Shown here piece by piece: positions 39,734 through 49,932 of a stretch of DNA of 53,645 nucleotides. The DNA lies in assembly GCF_000770585.1 (NCBI RefSeq), contig NZ_JNCF01000018.1:1-53645 (forward strand), written 5' to 3'. The stretch is from Legionella norrlandica (GTDB lineage Bacteria > Pseudomonadota > Gammaproteobacteria > Legionellales > Legionellaceae). The position numbers and the translations under genes are program-made. The stretch's first letter is position 1. Every line of letters begins with the position of its first letter. The notes under the pieces are model-generated. The model did no database searches and had not been told where the DNA came from. It saw only the letters and a list, made by a program, of their open reading frames with translations.

Positions 39734-40870
39734 ATGTACCCGGATGATAGGTATTGGCAAGCAAAAAAAGTCACCTTGATTGGAGCCTTTGTTAATGCAT
39801 TGCTTGGTATTGTCAAACTGGTTGGTGGATTTTTATATCATTCCCATGCCCTCGTCGCAGATGGATTTCACTCCATTTCAGATTTAATTACTGATGTAAT
39901 GGTAGTATTTGCCTCCAAATACGGAAGTATTGGTGCTGACGACTCTCATCCTTATGGCCACCAGCGAATTGAAACAGCAGCAACTTTATTGCTGTCGCTT
40001 TTACTTATTTTGGCTGGTTGTGGTATTGCCTGGGACTCCATTGATGAATTGATCAAATCCGAACATACCATGCCAAACTGGCTATCCGTACCTATTGTAT
40101 GTTTTTCAATAATCGCCAATGAAATCTTATTTCATTATACTCGACATATAGGAAAACGCATTAAATCCCAATTAATCATTGCTAATGCGTGGCACCATCG
40201 CTCGGATGCAGCTTCGTCAATAGTAGTACTTATTGGATTAATTGGTAGCCTGGGGGGACTTCTTTATCTGGATGCCATTGCTGCGATCATAGTAAGTCTT
40301 ATGATTGTGAAAATGGGATGGAATTATGGTTGGAATAGTGTAAAAGAGCTAGTAGATACTGCCGTCGATGCCAAGTTATTATTGCAAATCGAACAAGTGA
40401 TCCAAAGCATTGATGGGGTAAAACGAATTCATCAACTGCGAAGTCGTCTTATGGGTGGTGATGTACTCATTGATGTCCATATTTTAGTTTCTCCTAAAAT
40501 ATCAGTATCCGAAGGACATTATATTGCACAACATGTTCACCACACCCTGCTGAAGAAAATTGATTGTGTCAAAGACGTCATTGTTCATGTCGACCCCGAA
40601 GATGATGAAACTTCATGCCCATCCTTACATTTGCCGAACAGAAAGGTATTACTGGAAAAAATAATGAATGATATTCATCAGGATTTTCCACAGATTTTGT
40701 TTTGGAATATACATTACTTGAATGGAAAATTAGGGTTGGACATTGCTTGTTCAGAAGATTTTAATCAATGGAAAGTGTTGCACCATAAAATTACTTTAGC
40801 ATTGAAACCTCAGACTGATATAGAAGAAATCCGTTTATTTAGCATGCATGAAACGGTTTATCATGTCTAA
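39734..40870 (+). CDS. Cation diffusion facilitator family transporter
   Basis: CDF proteins export divalent metals (Zn, Fe, Mn, Co) in exchange for protons. The 378-residue product has six membrane helices (about 1-195) with the signature metal site HALVADGFHSISDLITD in helix 2 and ANAWHHRSDAASSIVVLIG in helix 5, then a cytoplasmic domain (about 205-290) with VHILVSPKISVSEGHYIAQHVHH and VIVHVDPEDDE. The C-terminal 85 residues extend beyond the usual CDF length (about 300) and have no recognised domain. A GGAAGAGGA ribosome site precedes the ATG. It is followed by a ZIP family importer gene, so efflux and uptake types are neighbours. Confidence 0.93.
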   Translation: MYPDDRYWQAKKVTLIGAFVNALLGIVKLVGGFLYHSHALVADGFHSISDLITDVMVVFASKYGSIGADDSHPYGHQRIETAATLLLSLLLILAGCGIAWDSIDELIKSEHTMPNWLSVPIVCFSIIANEILFHYTRHIGKRIKSQLIIANAWHHRSDAASSIVVLIGLIGSLGGLLYLDAIAAIIVSLMIVKMGWNYGWNSVKELVDTAVDAKLLLQIEQVIQSIDGVKRIHQLRSRLMGGDVLIDVHILVSPKISVSEGHYIAQHVHHTLLKKIDCVKDVIVHVDPEDDETSCPSLHLPNRKVLLEKIMNDIHQDFPQILFWNIHYLNGKLGLDIACSEDFNQWKVLHHKITLALKPQTDIEEIRLFSMHETVYHV

Positions 40871-40945
40871 AATTTAGATCTAATCTCTAGTGGATTCAAT
40901 GAATCATTTCAGGATAATATATGCCTTTTAAAGTAGGAATGCTTC

Positions 40946-41704
40946 ATGTTGTCTGCAGCCAGTTTAAAAATTATTTTTGCTTTTTTAATATTTGTAGTCA
41001 TACTTCTTGCAGGCTGGTATCCTTTTAAACAGCGTGTTAAAGACGATGCGCATGTTGATTTCCCTATAGGTGAAACACTGGCAACAGGCGTTTTTTTAGG
41101 TGCCGCACTTTTGCATATGTTACCTGAAGCAAACACCTTATTTAAAAGCATGGGTTATAACTATCCATTTGCATTTATTATTGCAGGAGCCGTATTTCTA
41201 ATTTTTTTATGGTTTGAACACTTAGGAAAAGAATTATACCACCATCATAAAACCAACCATCCAGCTTTCGCTATACTAGCCTGGGCCATGCTTTCCATTC
41301 ATTCCCTAATGGTTGGTGCAGCTTTGGGCTTTACTCAATACAACTCTATGATCATCATGTTGTTTTTAGCAATTATTACTCATAAATGGGCAGAAAGCTT
41401 TGCCATAGCAGTACAACTCAATAAGAGCTCAATGAGTACAACCAAAAGCATGGTGTTTTTTTTATTATTTAGCCTTATGACCCCTTTTGGTATCTATTTT
41501 GGATGGTATTTTGGTTATGGTGTAGAAACCAATTCCTTATTTGACCCTATTTTAATTGCAGCCTCGGCAGGGACCTTCCTTTATTTGGGAACTCTGCATG
41601 GACTGGAACGATGTGTCCTAGTGGAGCGTTGCTGTAATTTAAAAGATTTCAGTTTCGTAATCATAGGCTTTTTGTTAATGGCATCGGTGGCAATCTATGT
41701 CTAA
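40946..41704 (+). CDS. ZIP family metal transporter
   Basis: ZIP proteins move divalent metals into the cytoplasm. The 252-residue product has about eight helices. Helix 2 region has FPIGETLATGVFLGAALLHMLPEAN, helix 4 has SIHSLMVGAALGFTQYNS and helix 5 has ITHKWAESFAIAVQLN, carrying the conserved His/Glu metal-binding residues of the family. It overlaps maf by 8 bases and lies 75 bases after the CDF exporter gene. Confidence 0.92.
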   Translation: MLSAASLKIIFAFLIFVVILLAGWYPFKQRVKDDAHVDFPIGETLATGVFLGAALLHMLPEANTLFKSMGYNYPFAFIIAGAVFLIFLWFEHLGKELYHHHKTNHPAFAILAWAMLSIHSLMVGAALGFTQYNSMIIMLFLAIITHKWAESFAIAVQLNKSSMSTTKSMVFFLLFSLMTPFGIYFGWYFGYGVETNSLFDPILIAASAGTFLYLGTLHGLERCVLVERCCNLKDFSFVIIGFLLMASVAIYV

Positions 41705-42299
41705 ATTTTTCCAACAAAAACCAATTGTTCTTGCCTCTTCTTCTACTATAAGATATAAACTGCTTAAGTCACTTGGCTTGGACTTTCTGGTTGTCCCATC
41801 CAATTGCAATGAAGAAGAGATTAAAACAGCGCATGATTCTGAAGAGTTAATTAAATTAGGAATCACTCTCGCGAAAACCAAAGCATTAGAAGTGAGCCAG
41901 CGTTATCCAGAGCATTATATAATCGCAGCAGATCAATTATGCATTGCCGACAATAAAGTATTTAACAAACCGCTCAATCACCAAACAGCTGTAAAACACT
42001 TACAGGAATTGAGTGGGAAACAGCATCAACAAATTGCTTGCCTATGTATTGCTAAAAAAAGCAAAATACTTTGGCAACATTATGATATTGCGACATTGAC
42101 ATTACATCACCTGAGTAAGGAAACAATTGAAGCTTATCTGCAAGCAGAAGAACCTTATCAAAGTTGTGGTGCTTATCAATTCGAAACTCAAGGGAAATGG
42201 TTATTTAAAGAAGTCATAGGAAAAGAAGACACGATTCTTGGTTTACCTTTAATGCCATTAGTTAATGCTCTTATAAATCTTGAGGCAATATGTATTTAA
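41697..42299 (+). CDS. Maf family nucleotide pyrophosphatase
   Basis: Maf enzymes hydrolyse non-canonical or modified nucleoside triphosphates. The 200-residue product begins QKPIVLASSSTIRYKLLKSLGLDF, which matches the Maf N-terminus, and has HYIIAADQLCIADNKVFNKPL near 68-88 with the catalytic Asp, and LGLPLMPLVNAL near the end. The ADQ motif resembles YceF-type (m7GTP) rather than dTTP/UTP-type enzymes. It overlaps the ZIP gene by 8 bases (ATGTCTAA), suggesting coupling, and precedes eno. Confidence 0.88.
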   Translation: MSKFFQQKPIVLASSSTIRYKLLKSLGLDFLVVPSNCNEEEIKTAHDSEELIKLGITLAKTKALEVSQRYPEHYIIAADQLCIADNKVFNKPLNHQTAVKHLQELSGKQHQQIACLCIAKKSKILWQHYDIATLTLHHLSKETIEAYLQAEEPYQSCGAYQFETQGKWLFKEVIGKEDTILGLPLMPLVNALINLEAICI

Positions 42300-43598
<1,299 letters not shown>

Positions 43599-43655
43599 TT
43601 CGGAATTGTTGCTTTATGCATGGCTTAGATTAGCGAAAATTCAATACCTTATTAG

Positions 43656-43687
43656 GAATTTCTCATTATTTTTGCAATAAGAAATTC
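43656..43687. terminator. Hairpin after eno
   Basis: GAATTTCT (43656-43663) and AGAAATTC (43680-43687) form an 8-bp stem, extended by ATT/AAT inside with one mismatch. It starts 58 bases after the eno stop in the 281-base gap to ftsB. The stem is AT-rich and no U-tract follows, so the terminator call is weak. The remaining gap is AT-rich with no gene supported. Confidence 0.35.
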
Positions 43688-43879
43688 ATAAAGTGTTGAG
43701 TTTTACTTCGTTAAGCGCCAGTCTATACCGATATAAATGAAATAATGGGGCCAATAAAAAAAAACAATTTAAAACCAGTTAGATAAAAATTTTAATACTA
43801 TTACCTCCGCCAGATATTGCTCCCTTCTGCAATAAAGGACTACAATATTAATTAGATATATTCATCTATAGAAAACTCT

Positions 43880-44149
43880 ATGCGCCCTATATTCATTATC
43901 TTAATTATTGCTTTAGTTGTTTTACAACATAAGCTATGGCTAGGTGATGGAAATATTGTCCAGTGGATTAAACTCGAAAAAAAATTAGCAGAATATAAAA
44001 AAGAGAATGATAAATTAGCCTCTAGAAACAAAGCATTAGAAGCAGATATTAAAGAATTAAAGAGTGGTGATCAAGCCCTCGAGGAACAAGCTCGATATGA
44101 ATTAGGCATGATTAAAGAAAATGAAGTGTATTATCAATTTGTTGATTAA
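43880..44149 (+). CDS. ftsB: Cell-division protein FtsB
   Basis: FtsB joins FtsQ and FtsL in the divisome core that licences septal wall synthesis. The 89-residue product has an N-terminal helix (about 3-22), then a coiled coil (about 30-70; KLAEYKKENDKLASRNKALEADI) and the conserved LEEQARYELGMIKENEVYYQ near 66-86. Length and eno-ftsB adjacency match other gammaproteobacteria. The next gene converges from the other strand after 3 bases. Confidence 0.93.
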   Translation: MRPIFIILIIALVVLQHKLWLGDGNIVQWIKLEKKLAEYKKENDKLASRNKALEADIKELKSGDQALEEQARYELGMIKENEVYYQFVD

Positions 44150-44152
44150 CTC

Positions 44153-45034
44153 TTACACTGCTATTAATTCCAAATGTTGTGGGGGTTTCTTATCCCAAAG
44201 GCTCAGAACAAAACCACCGCCTCCTGAGCCAGTTGGTTTAACAGCAATAGCTCCATCAGCAAATAAATGGCTCATATGCTGCTGTAGGCTTTCACTTACC
44301 AAGCCCCACTGAAAGAAACAATCTGAGGCCTTGTTAATAGCTCTAGCCAAACTCTCTAAAGCAGTACTCCCGCCCTTTTCAAGGGCGTGCCTTGCTTCAT
44401 GGACGGATTCTATCATTTGCCTATCTATCCGCTCGGCTAGCTCTGCATTTTTGCCCCACAAATTTTGTACTTGCTGTATACAATGAGAAGTTATTCCAAT
44501 TTGGTTACAAGAAGACAAATACCAGTAAGGCCGAATAGTTTGAGTTATTGGCGTACAAAGACCTGATTTAAAGTACACACCAGTTTCTGATGCAACACCT
44601 GCGATATCTAAACCACTACTTTTACCATGGAATAGATGCTCTAATTGCTTTGCAAATTCACTACATTGATTATCCCCAATCATTCCCTGCGTACAATACC
44701 ATCGACTCATGGCAACACAAAGTGCCGCTGAGGCTCCCATGCCTACTCCCACAGGAATATTGGTTTCCAAATAAAAATGTCCGCCTAGTTGGTTCAACGA
44801 ACGTCCTAACAGATTCATGCCTCTTTCTAATACGCTCCAAAACAATAAATGCATATCAGAACCACTAGGACCTGTAAATTCTGCACTTAACGAAGGCGAG
44901 GAGGGAAGGTATCGCAAAGATAATTGTCTTTCTTTAATGGGAAATACTAAAGCTTCATGACCTCTCACAACGGCATGCTCTCCAGCCAAAATCCATTTAC
45001 CGTAAGTAGTGGTTTCAAAATCATAAAACATCAT
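44153..45034 (-). CDS. Mevalonate kinase-like GHMP kinase
   Basis: GHMP kinases phosphorylate small alcohols; here the neighbour is a mevalonate-pathway gene, pointing to mevalonate kinase. The 293-residue product has the N-terminal WILAGEHAVVRGHEALVFP, the glycine-rich ATP loop ETNIPVGVGMGASAALCVAMSRW near 98-122 and a C-terminal VKPTGSGGGGFVLSLWD near 265-282. Phosphomevalonate kinase is an alternative that I cannot exclude. It overlaps the decarboxylase gene by 14 bases and so is translationally coupled. The mevalonate route to isoprenoids is rare in gammaproteobacteria but known in Legionella and Coxiella. Confidence 0.85.
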   Translation of the reverse strand: MMFYDFETTTYGKWILAGEHAVVRGHEALVFPIKERQLSLRYLPSSPSLSAEFTGPSGSDMHLLFWSVLERGMNLLGRSLNQLGGHFYLETNIPVGVGMGASAALCVAMSRWYCTQGMIGDNQCSEFAKQLEHLFHGKSSGLDIAGVASETGVYFKSGLCTPITQTIRPYWYLSSCNQIGITSHCIQQVQNLWGKNAELAERIDRQMIESVHEARHALEKGGSTALESLARAINKASDCFFQWGLVSESLQQHMSHLFADGAIAVKPTGSGGGGFVLSLWDKKPPQHLELIAV

Positions 45035-45971
45035 AATTTCCCACTAAATAATCAGACTTAAATTGGAGAGCCAATTCTGTTTGATCAGGTCGATAAAGCA
45101 AATGTACATTCGGGCCTGCATCCATAGTTACAATAGGTCCATCGCCCTTTTCATCCCAAAATTTTTCAATAATATTCAATATATTCAAAGTATTATCTGT
45201 TATATAAGAGAATGGCTTTTCACACGTTTTAAATAATTGGTGCATGTCAAGAAATTCTCGCCAGCAAATTTGATATATATTTGTCCAATCTTTCGCTTCA
45301 AAAGCACTTAGTAATAATTTCAAATTCTCTTCAGCTCTTTGGCTTCGTTTTTCATAAAATGGACTTGTTTTAACTAATTTGTGTGCTTGTCGAGAAGGTA
45401 TCCCTTTTTCCTGGCTACTTATTACGATAACCTGGTGCAATAAATCTTTATAAGGCAAATCGATAGAAGAAACTTTATCTCCAGTCCATAATGCCCAGGG
45501 CGCATAAAAAGAACGGCATGATGAACCAGAACCTAACCGACTAAGCTGCGCTTGTTCATCAATAGATGGTAAGGACCTCTGAGTGAGCTCACTTAATGCA
45601 ATTGACGCGCATTTTGTTAAAGCTGCAAAACTAGATGCAGAACTTGCCAAGCCAGTGCTATGTGGGAAATTATTACTAGATTGGATTAGAAATCCTCCAA
45701 CGTATCCAAAATGGTCTTTTAATCTTATCAAATGATCTATAAACCGTTGCTGCGCTTCAACCGACAAATTAAATTCCTCTATTGCACCAGGAATATATAA
45801 TGGCTCCCATATATCCTTTTTAGTGGGGAGCTTTTCCAATTTCACTGAACTTAATAAATTATTTAGGGTATATGACAAGGAAGAATTATCAGGCAAATTT
45901 GAATCCTCATCTTTTTTGCCCATATATTTGATCAAAGCGATATTGGCTGGTGCCTGAGCAAACCAATGCAT
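45021..45971 (-). CDS. mvaD: Diphosphomevalonate decarboxylase
   Basis: This enzyme converts mevalonate diphosphate to isopentenyl diphosphate, the last committed step of the mevalonate pathway. The 316-residue product starts with the family motif APANIALIKYMGKKDEDSNLP, has FPHSTGLASSASSFAALTKC near 106-125 as the ATP loop, and RLGSGSSCRSFYAPWALW near 146-163, where the catalytic-site Ser/Arg lie; VTMDAGPNVHLLYRP near 285-300 carries the essential Asp. Length is typical. It overlaps the GHMP kinase gene and follows queE by 18 bases. Confidence 0.94.
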   Translation of the reverse strand: MHWFAQAPANIALIKYMGKKDEDSNLPDNSSLSYTLNNLLSSVKLEKLPTKKDIWEPLYIPGAIEEFNLSVEAQQRFIDHLIRLKDHFGYVGGFLIQSSNNFPHSTGLASSASSFAALTKCASIALSELTQRSLPSIDEQAQLSRLGSGSSCRSFYAPWALWTGDKVSSIDLPYKDLLHQVIVISSQEKGIPSRQAHKLVKTSPFYEKRSQRAEENLKLLLSAFEAKDWTNIYQICWREFLDMHQLFKTCEKPFSYITDNTLNILNIIEKFWDEKGDGPIVTMDAGPNVHLLYRPDQTELALQFKSDYLVGNYDVL

Positions 45972-45989
45972 AGTTGTTTCTCCTTGAGA

Positions 45990-46643
45990 TCAATGACCAG
46001 GTACGTCATTCCATAAAATCTTATGTAATTGTAACTGAAAACGAACAGGTAATTTATCTTGAATTATCCAATTTGCAAGATCGGTAGGATTTAGCTGATT
46101 CCAACTCGGAGAAAACAAGAGTTGCACTCGCTCAGCTAATTGATATTCATTCAATATACTGCATGCCCATTCGTAATCATTTCGGCTACATAATACCAAT
46201 TTAATCTGATCAGTTGGTTTTAAAAAAGCCAAGTTCGATAATAAATTTTTATCAACTTCTTGAGAATCTGGTGTTTTCAGATCCATTACAATCATAACTC
46301 GCTGGTCTACTTGTGCAATATCTCGAGCGCCACTAGTTTCCAAAGACACAAAATAACCTGCATCACAAAGCTTGCTTAATAATGTAATACAACCAGGTTG
46401 AGCAAGTGGCTCACCACCAGTAACGCAAACATACTGACATTGATATAAAGCAACAGTATCTAAAATATCTTTTATTTCTCTGACTTCACCACCAGAAAAG
46501 GCATAAGCTGTATCACAGTATTGGCATCGTAATGGACAACCAGTAAGACGTATAAACACAGTAGGTAAACCTATTGTGACTGACTCTCCTTGTAATGAAT
46601 GAAATATCTCCGTAATTCTTAATTGTTCATTAAACCGTTTCAT
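45990..46643 (-). CDS. queE: 7-carboxy-7-deazaguanine synthase QueE
   Basis: QueE is a radical-SAM enzyme forming CDG in the preQ0/queuosine pathway. The 217-residue product has RITEIFHSLQGESVTIGLPTVFIRL at the start, the iron-sulfur motif CPLRCQYC (Cys-x3-Cys-x2-Cys), GGEP in CVTGGEPLAQPG, and VMDLKTPDS near 110-120. Length is typical. It overlaps cpoB by 4 bases; a pal-cpoB-queE order is a known gammaproteobacterial arrangement. It links with queA and the TGT-like gene at 3.6-5.5 kb. Confidence 0.95.
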   Translation of the reverse strand: MKRFNEQLRITEIFHSLQGESVTIGLPTVFIRLTGCPLRCQYCDTAYAFSGGEVREIKDILDTVALYQCQYVCVTGGEPLAQPGCITLLSKLCDAGYFVSLETSGARDIAQVDQRVMIVMDLKTPDSQEVDKNLLSNLAFLKPTDQIKLVLCSRNDYEWACSILNEYQLAERVQLLFSPSWNQLNPTDLANWIIQDKLPVRFQLQLHKILWNDVPGH

Positions 46644-47608
46644 AAAGCATTAATTGCTTTCAATTTAGAGCTAGCTAATTGGGCTGTTGGTGTATCAGGA
46701 TATGTTTTCACGACTTGTTGAAATCGTCTTTGAGCTTCTTGTTTATCTCCCTTTTCAGCATAGGCATACCCTGATTTTAACAGACTGGCAGCAGCCTTAC
46801 TGGATGAAGGGAATCGCTGTAAAACCACCTCGAAATGCTCTATAGCTTTTGGATAATCTTTCTTAACAAGGTACAATTCTCCTAGCCAATATTCTGCGTT
46901 GGCAGTATATCCGCCCTTGGGATACTTTTGCACAAAAGTTTGCATAGCATTAACCGCTGCATCATAGCGCTTATTTTTAACCAATTCGTAAGCAGCTAAA
47001 TAACTAATTTGCTCATCTGCAGGATTAGTCCGGGAGACAGCAACAACAGGTTGAGGTTTTCTGGCTGCGGCAGGTTCAATTTTAGGCTTAGGAGTAGTAA
47101 CCGCATTTAATGTGGGTGCGGCGCTGGTACCTAATGGAATATCAGCTACTGCTTTATTTGAAGCCGATTTCCCTGCAGAATTCGATATTCGAGAATCCAA
47201 ATCTTTATAGAAAGCCACTTGCTGTTGCTGTAGTAACTTTAAATCATGCGCCTGCACTTCAAGTTGGCCACGCAATTCTTGTATTTCTTTTTGGAGCTCC
47301 TGAATTTTATCAATTAATTTAGCATTGTCATTAACATTACTACCTCGATCTTCATTGACCAGCGCAGGTTCATCATAAGGTTGAGAAGTATCTATGGTAT
47401 AATTATCATTTTGGGGCCCATCCAACTCAGCATTCTCAATTTGAGGCTCATCGTATTTGGGGTTGACCAGAGGAGCATCAAACTCCTCTTGCCTATCAAT
47501 CATTGCAAAATTTTCACTATCATCTATTACTGGTGCTTCCCCCCATAAAGTCAAAGGAAGCATCAATATAAAACAAGCGGTGATAATGGATTTTTTGCAA
47601 TTAATCAT
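46640..47608 (-). CDS. cpoB: Cell division coordinator CpoB (YbgF)
   Basis: CpoB is a periplasmic TPR protein that links outer-membrane constriction (Tol-Pal) with septal peptidoglycan synthesis. The 322-residue product has a signal peptide (about 1-23), an acidic low-complexity region, a coiled coil (about 80-120; IDKIQELQKEIQELRGQLEVQ) for trimerisation, a proline-rich linker and three C-terminal TPR repeats (about 200-318; YLAAYELVKNKRYDAAVNAMQ, PKGGYTANAEYWLGELYLVKKDY, SSKAAASLLKSGYAYAEKGD). It overlaps pal at its start and queE at its end. Confidence 0.93.
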   Translation of the reverse strand: MINCKKSIITACFILMLPLTLWGEAPVIDDSENFAMIDRQEEFDAPLVNPKYDEPQIENAELDGPQNDNYTIDTSQPYDEPALVNEDRGSNVNDNAKLIDKIQELQKEIQELRGQLEVQAHDLKLLQQQQVAFYKDLDSRISNSAGKSASNKAVADIPLGTSAAPTLNAVTTPKPKIEPAAARKPQPVVAVSRTNPADEQISYLAAYELVKNKRYDAAVNAMQTFVQKYPKGGYTANAEYWLGELYLVKKDYPKAIEHFEVVLQRFPSSSKAAASLLKSGYAYAEKGDKQEAQRRFQQVVKTYPDTPTAQLASSKLKAINAL

Positions 47609-48135
47609 CTTGTTGCCTCATAGATAAATTCTACGCGTCTATTTTGTGCATGAGACGCTTCATCATGTCCATAATTAGCTGGACGCTCTTTACCATAGCT
47701 AACTACGCGAATTTGTTGTCTGCTTACGCCAGCCATACGTAAAATATCAGCTACTGTATTGGCACGACGTTCGCCAAGAGCCACGTTGTATTCACGGCTA
47801 CCACGTTCATCAGTATGTCCAGCGATCAGCACTCGAGCACCAGGATGAGTCTTCATATATTCAGCCTGAGCATTAACCGAAGGCAAATATTTCGATGCTA
47901 AAGTACTGTCATCATACGAAAACAAATACAATTGATTATGAGGAGCCTGTGTGGTATAGGATTCACCTGGCTCTTGCCCTGCAAAATGAGTCATTTGACC
48001 TAAGCCTTGTGCGGAAGCGGCATCACCCTCCCCAACTGAGGCTCCTTCAGCACTACCTGGCGTTTTGGAACAAGCAGCAACTAGAACAACACTTGCTGCA
48101 AGTAGTCCCAATTTATAAAACGATCTGGCTTTCAT
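47605..48135 (-). CDS. pal: Peptidoglycan-associated lipoprotein Pal
   Basis: Pal anchors the outer membrane to peptidoglycan and works with TolB. The 176-residue product has a lipoprotein signal with lipobox LVAAC (Cys22), a short linker, and an OmpA-like domain (about 65-175) with VLIAGHTDERGSREYNVALG near 101-120 and ANTVADILRMAG near 125. This DERGS motif is diagnostic. TolQ, R, A and B are not upstream, where the Mla-type operon lies instead, so the tol genes must be elsewhere. Confidence 0.97.
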   Translation of the reverse strand: MKARSFYKLGLLAASVVLVAACSKTPGSAEGASVGEGDAASAQGLGQMTHFAGQEPGESYTTQAPHNQLYLFSYDDSTLASKYLPSVNAQAEYMKTHPGARVLIAGHTDERGSREYNVALGERRANTVADILRMAGVSRQQIRVVSYGKERPANYGHDEASHAQNRRVEFIYEATR

Positions 48136-48226
48136 TCCTCAATCTCCTTAAATTCTTTTTATTATTAGAAAACATATATGATAATCGGAAAGCTATTGTA
48201 CAATTCTTTTTATTTCTTGGCTATTC

Positions 48227-48913
48227 CTAATCATGCTTTATGTGCGATATAACAAAGTCTGCAACAGCGGCAGTAAATCGAAGAGTAGCCTGATTTGCTG
48301 CAATAACACCACCATAGGGAGTATCTTCTGAGCAGGGTATTTGCAGGCTAATAATTCGTGAACCTAAAATTTGATTATCATCAACATGGGATAATACTAC
48401 TTTGGCAGAAAACTCAAGAACACTGGGTTTTTTTATAAAATTCTGTTTCAGACTTAACAATTGAGTATCCAGTCGATAATCTGCCTTTTCACTATAAGGA
48501 CTTGATGTGACCGCATAAAAATAACCTGAACGCTGCAGGCTTTGGACCAATAAAGGAAAGAGCATATCAGCTGGAGGCGATGTCCAGGCATTTTTTGCAT
48601 AGGGTTCTAGTTTATAAGGTTTCTTCATGTAAAGCATTTCTTCTGTTTGATATCCCGCTACCGCTTCAGGAGCTGTAACCTGTATTGTTACAGATTGAGG
48701 CTTGGCAACAAATTGTTTAGTACTGTAAGCGGTTAATTGATATTCATTAGTCACAGGTACTTTGACAGGGGAACAGCTTATAAGAGCTAACATTCCCAAT
48801 GTATATCCAAAAAATTTCGAAATGTTAGATTTTAAGCTACTCGATCTTTTGGCTCCACAAAAATTAAAGGCTGCCTTACTTCGAAGCTTAAAAATACCCT
48901 GGAGCAATCGCAA
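48227..48913 (-). CDS. ABC-type transport auxiliary lipoprotein
   Basis: This family (ABC-type transport auxiliary, PqiC/DUF330-like) supplies a periplasmic lipoprotein to MCE lipid transporters. The 228-residue product has a hydrophobic stretch ending in lipobox LALISC near 43-48, preceded by an unusually long basic N-terminus, so the true start may lie downstream at an unidentified codon. The mature part has [34 protein letters not shown] and a final [18 protein letters not shown]. It is 64 bases after mlaD and completes a four-gene operon. Confidence 0.85.
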   Translation of the reverse strand: MRLLQGIFKLRSKAAFNFCGAKRSSSLKSNISKFFGYTLGMLALISCSPVKVPVTNEYQLTAYSTKQFVAKPQSVTIQVTAPEAVAGYQTEEMLYMKKPYKLEPYAKNAWTSPPADMLFPLLVQSLQRSGYFYAVTSSPYSEKADYRLDTQLLSLKQNFIKKPSVLEFSAKVVLSHVDDNQILGSRIISLQIPCSEDTPYGGVIAANQATLRFTAAVADFVISHIKHD

Positions 48914-48977
48914 TGGCTAAAAAAGGCATTTTGAAGTTTCTTGGGTATATAACAAATACTACCGAGAATTCTCATAG

Positions 48978-49901
48978 TTATTCCCCTGGACCAGGTTTAG
49001 GTGCTTTGGTGCCTCGAATAATTACAGATGGATTTTGTCTCATTTCATTGCTCACTTTTTCAAGATTTGCAGAAATGGCATTCAATCGTCGCAACAAAAG
49101 CACTGCTGGAGGAACAGCTTGTTGAGAAATTTGATCGATAGTATTTTTCCCTGCAATCATTGTTTTAGAAACATTCTTCCCTGCAGCACTCATATTGTCA
49201 GCTAAAGATTGGAATTTTGAAATTCCCTTTTTCAAATCTCTAACTACTCTCGGGAATTCTTTACTGGTCTTGGCCATATTAGCAAAAAATACATCAAAAT
49301 TATTGATTGAGCTGTCTATGGCCTTACCATTATCTGCAATTACTTCTGTGATTCGTTCTATATTGGCTAATGACTTTTTAATATTATTAGCATTCTCTTC
49401 ATTAAAAATAAGCTGAGCTTTCTCACTAACTTGACTCACATTTTCTGCAACCTCTTTTAAAACAGCATCCAATTGATTAAGTAGAGAGGGCTTGGCGGGG
49501 ATAACAGGATGGGGCTCTCCAGGCATTTTTCGCAGCGGAGTTAAATCAGAGGAGCCTGCAGATAATCCTACGTAAGTAACCCCTGTGATACCTTGTGTAA
49601 TTAGGGTTGCAAAAGTACTGGTTGTTATCGGCGTGTTTTTTTCAATATTTAATAATAGTTCTACTTGTCTAGGATCGTTTTTATTCAGTTTGATATTCTT
49701 TACATAACCAACCTGTACACCATTATACTTTACAGGTGATTCCACACTAAGCCCTGAAACAGACTCTTTAAGAAACACAGTATACAAAATATACTCTTTC
49801 TGGCTAAAGCCAACGGACAGCCATAACCCTGTAGATATTAGGCCTGCTAGCAAAATAAGTACGACAAGACCTACAATCGTATAATTGGTTTTAGATTCCA
49901 A
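48978..49901 (-). CDS. mlaD: MCE-family lipid-binding protein MlaD
   Basis: MlaD-type proteins are inner-membrane-anchored hexamers with a periplasmic MCE domain that passes phospholipids. The 307-residue product has one helix (about 9-29), then an MCE domain (about 38-118) with SGLSVESPVKYNGVQVGYVKNI, LLNIEKNTPITTSTFATLITQGITGVTYVGLSAG. The C-terminal half (about 145-300) is a long helical region typical of extended MCE proteins. Order on the minus strand is mlaE, mlaF, mlaD, auxiliary lipoprotein. Confidence 0.93.
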   Translation of the reverse strand: MESKTNYTIVGLVVLILLAGLISTGLWLSVGFSQKEYILYTVFLKESVSGLSVESPVKYNGVQVGYVKNIKLNKNDPRQVELLLNIEKNTPITTSTFATLITQGITGVTYVGLSAGSSDLTPLRKMPGEPHPVIPAKPSLLNQLDAVLKEVAENVSQVSEKAQLIFNEENANNIKKSLANIERITEVIADNGKAIDSSINNFDVFFANMAKTSKEFPRVVRDLKKGISKFQSLADNMSAAGKNVSKTMIAGKNTIDQISQQAVPPAVLLLRRLNAISANLEKVSNEMRQNPSVIIRGTKAPKPGPGE

Positions 49902-49932
49902 GTAAACTGTCCCCTCTGTTATATTTCTATTT

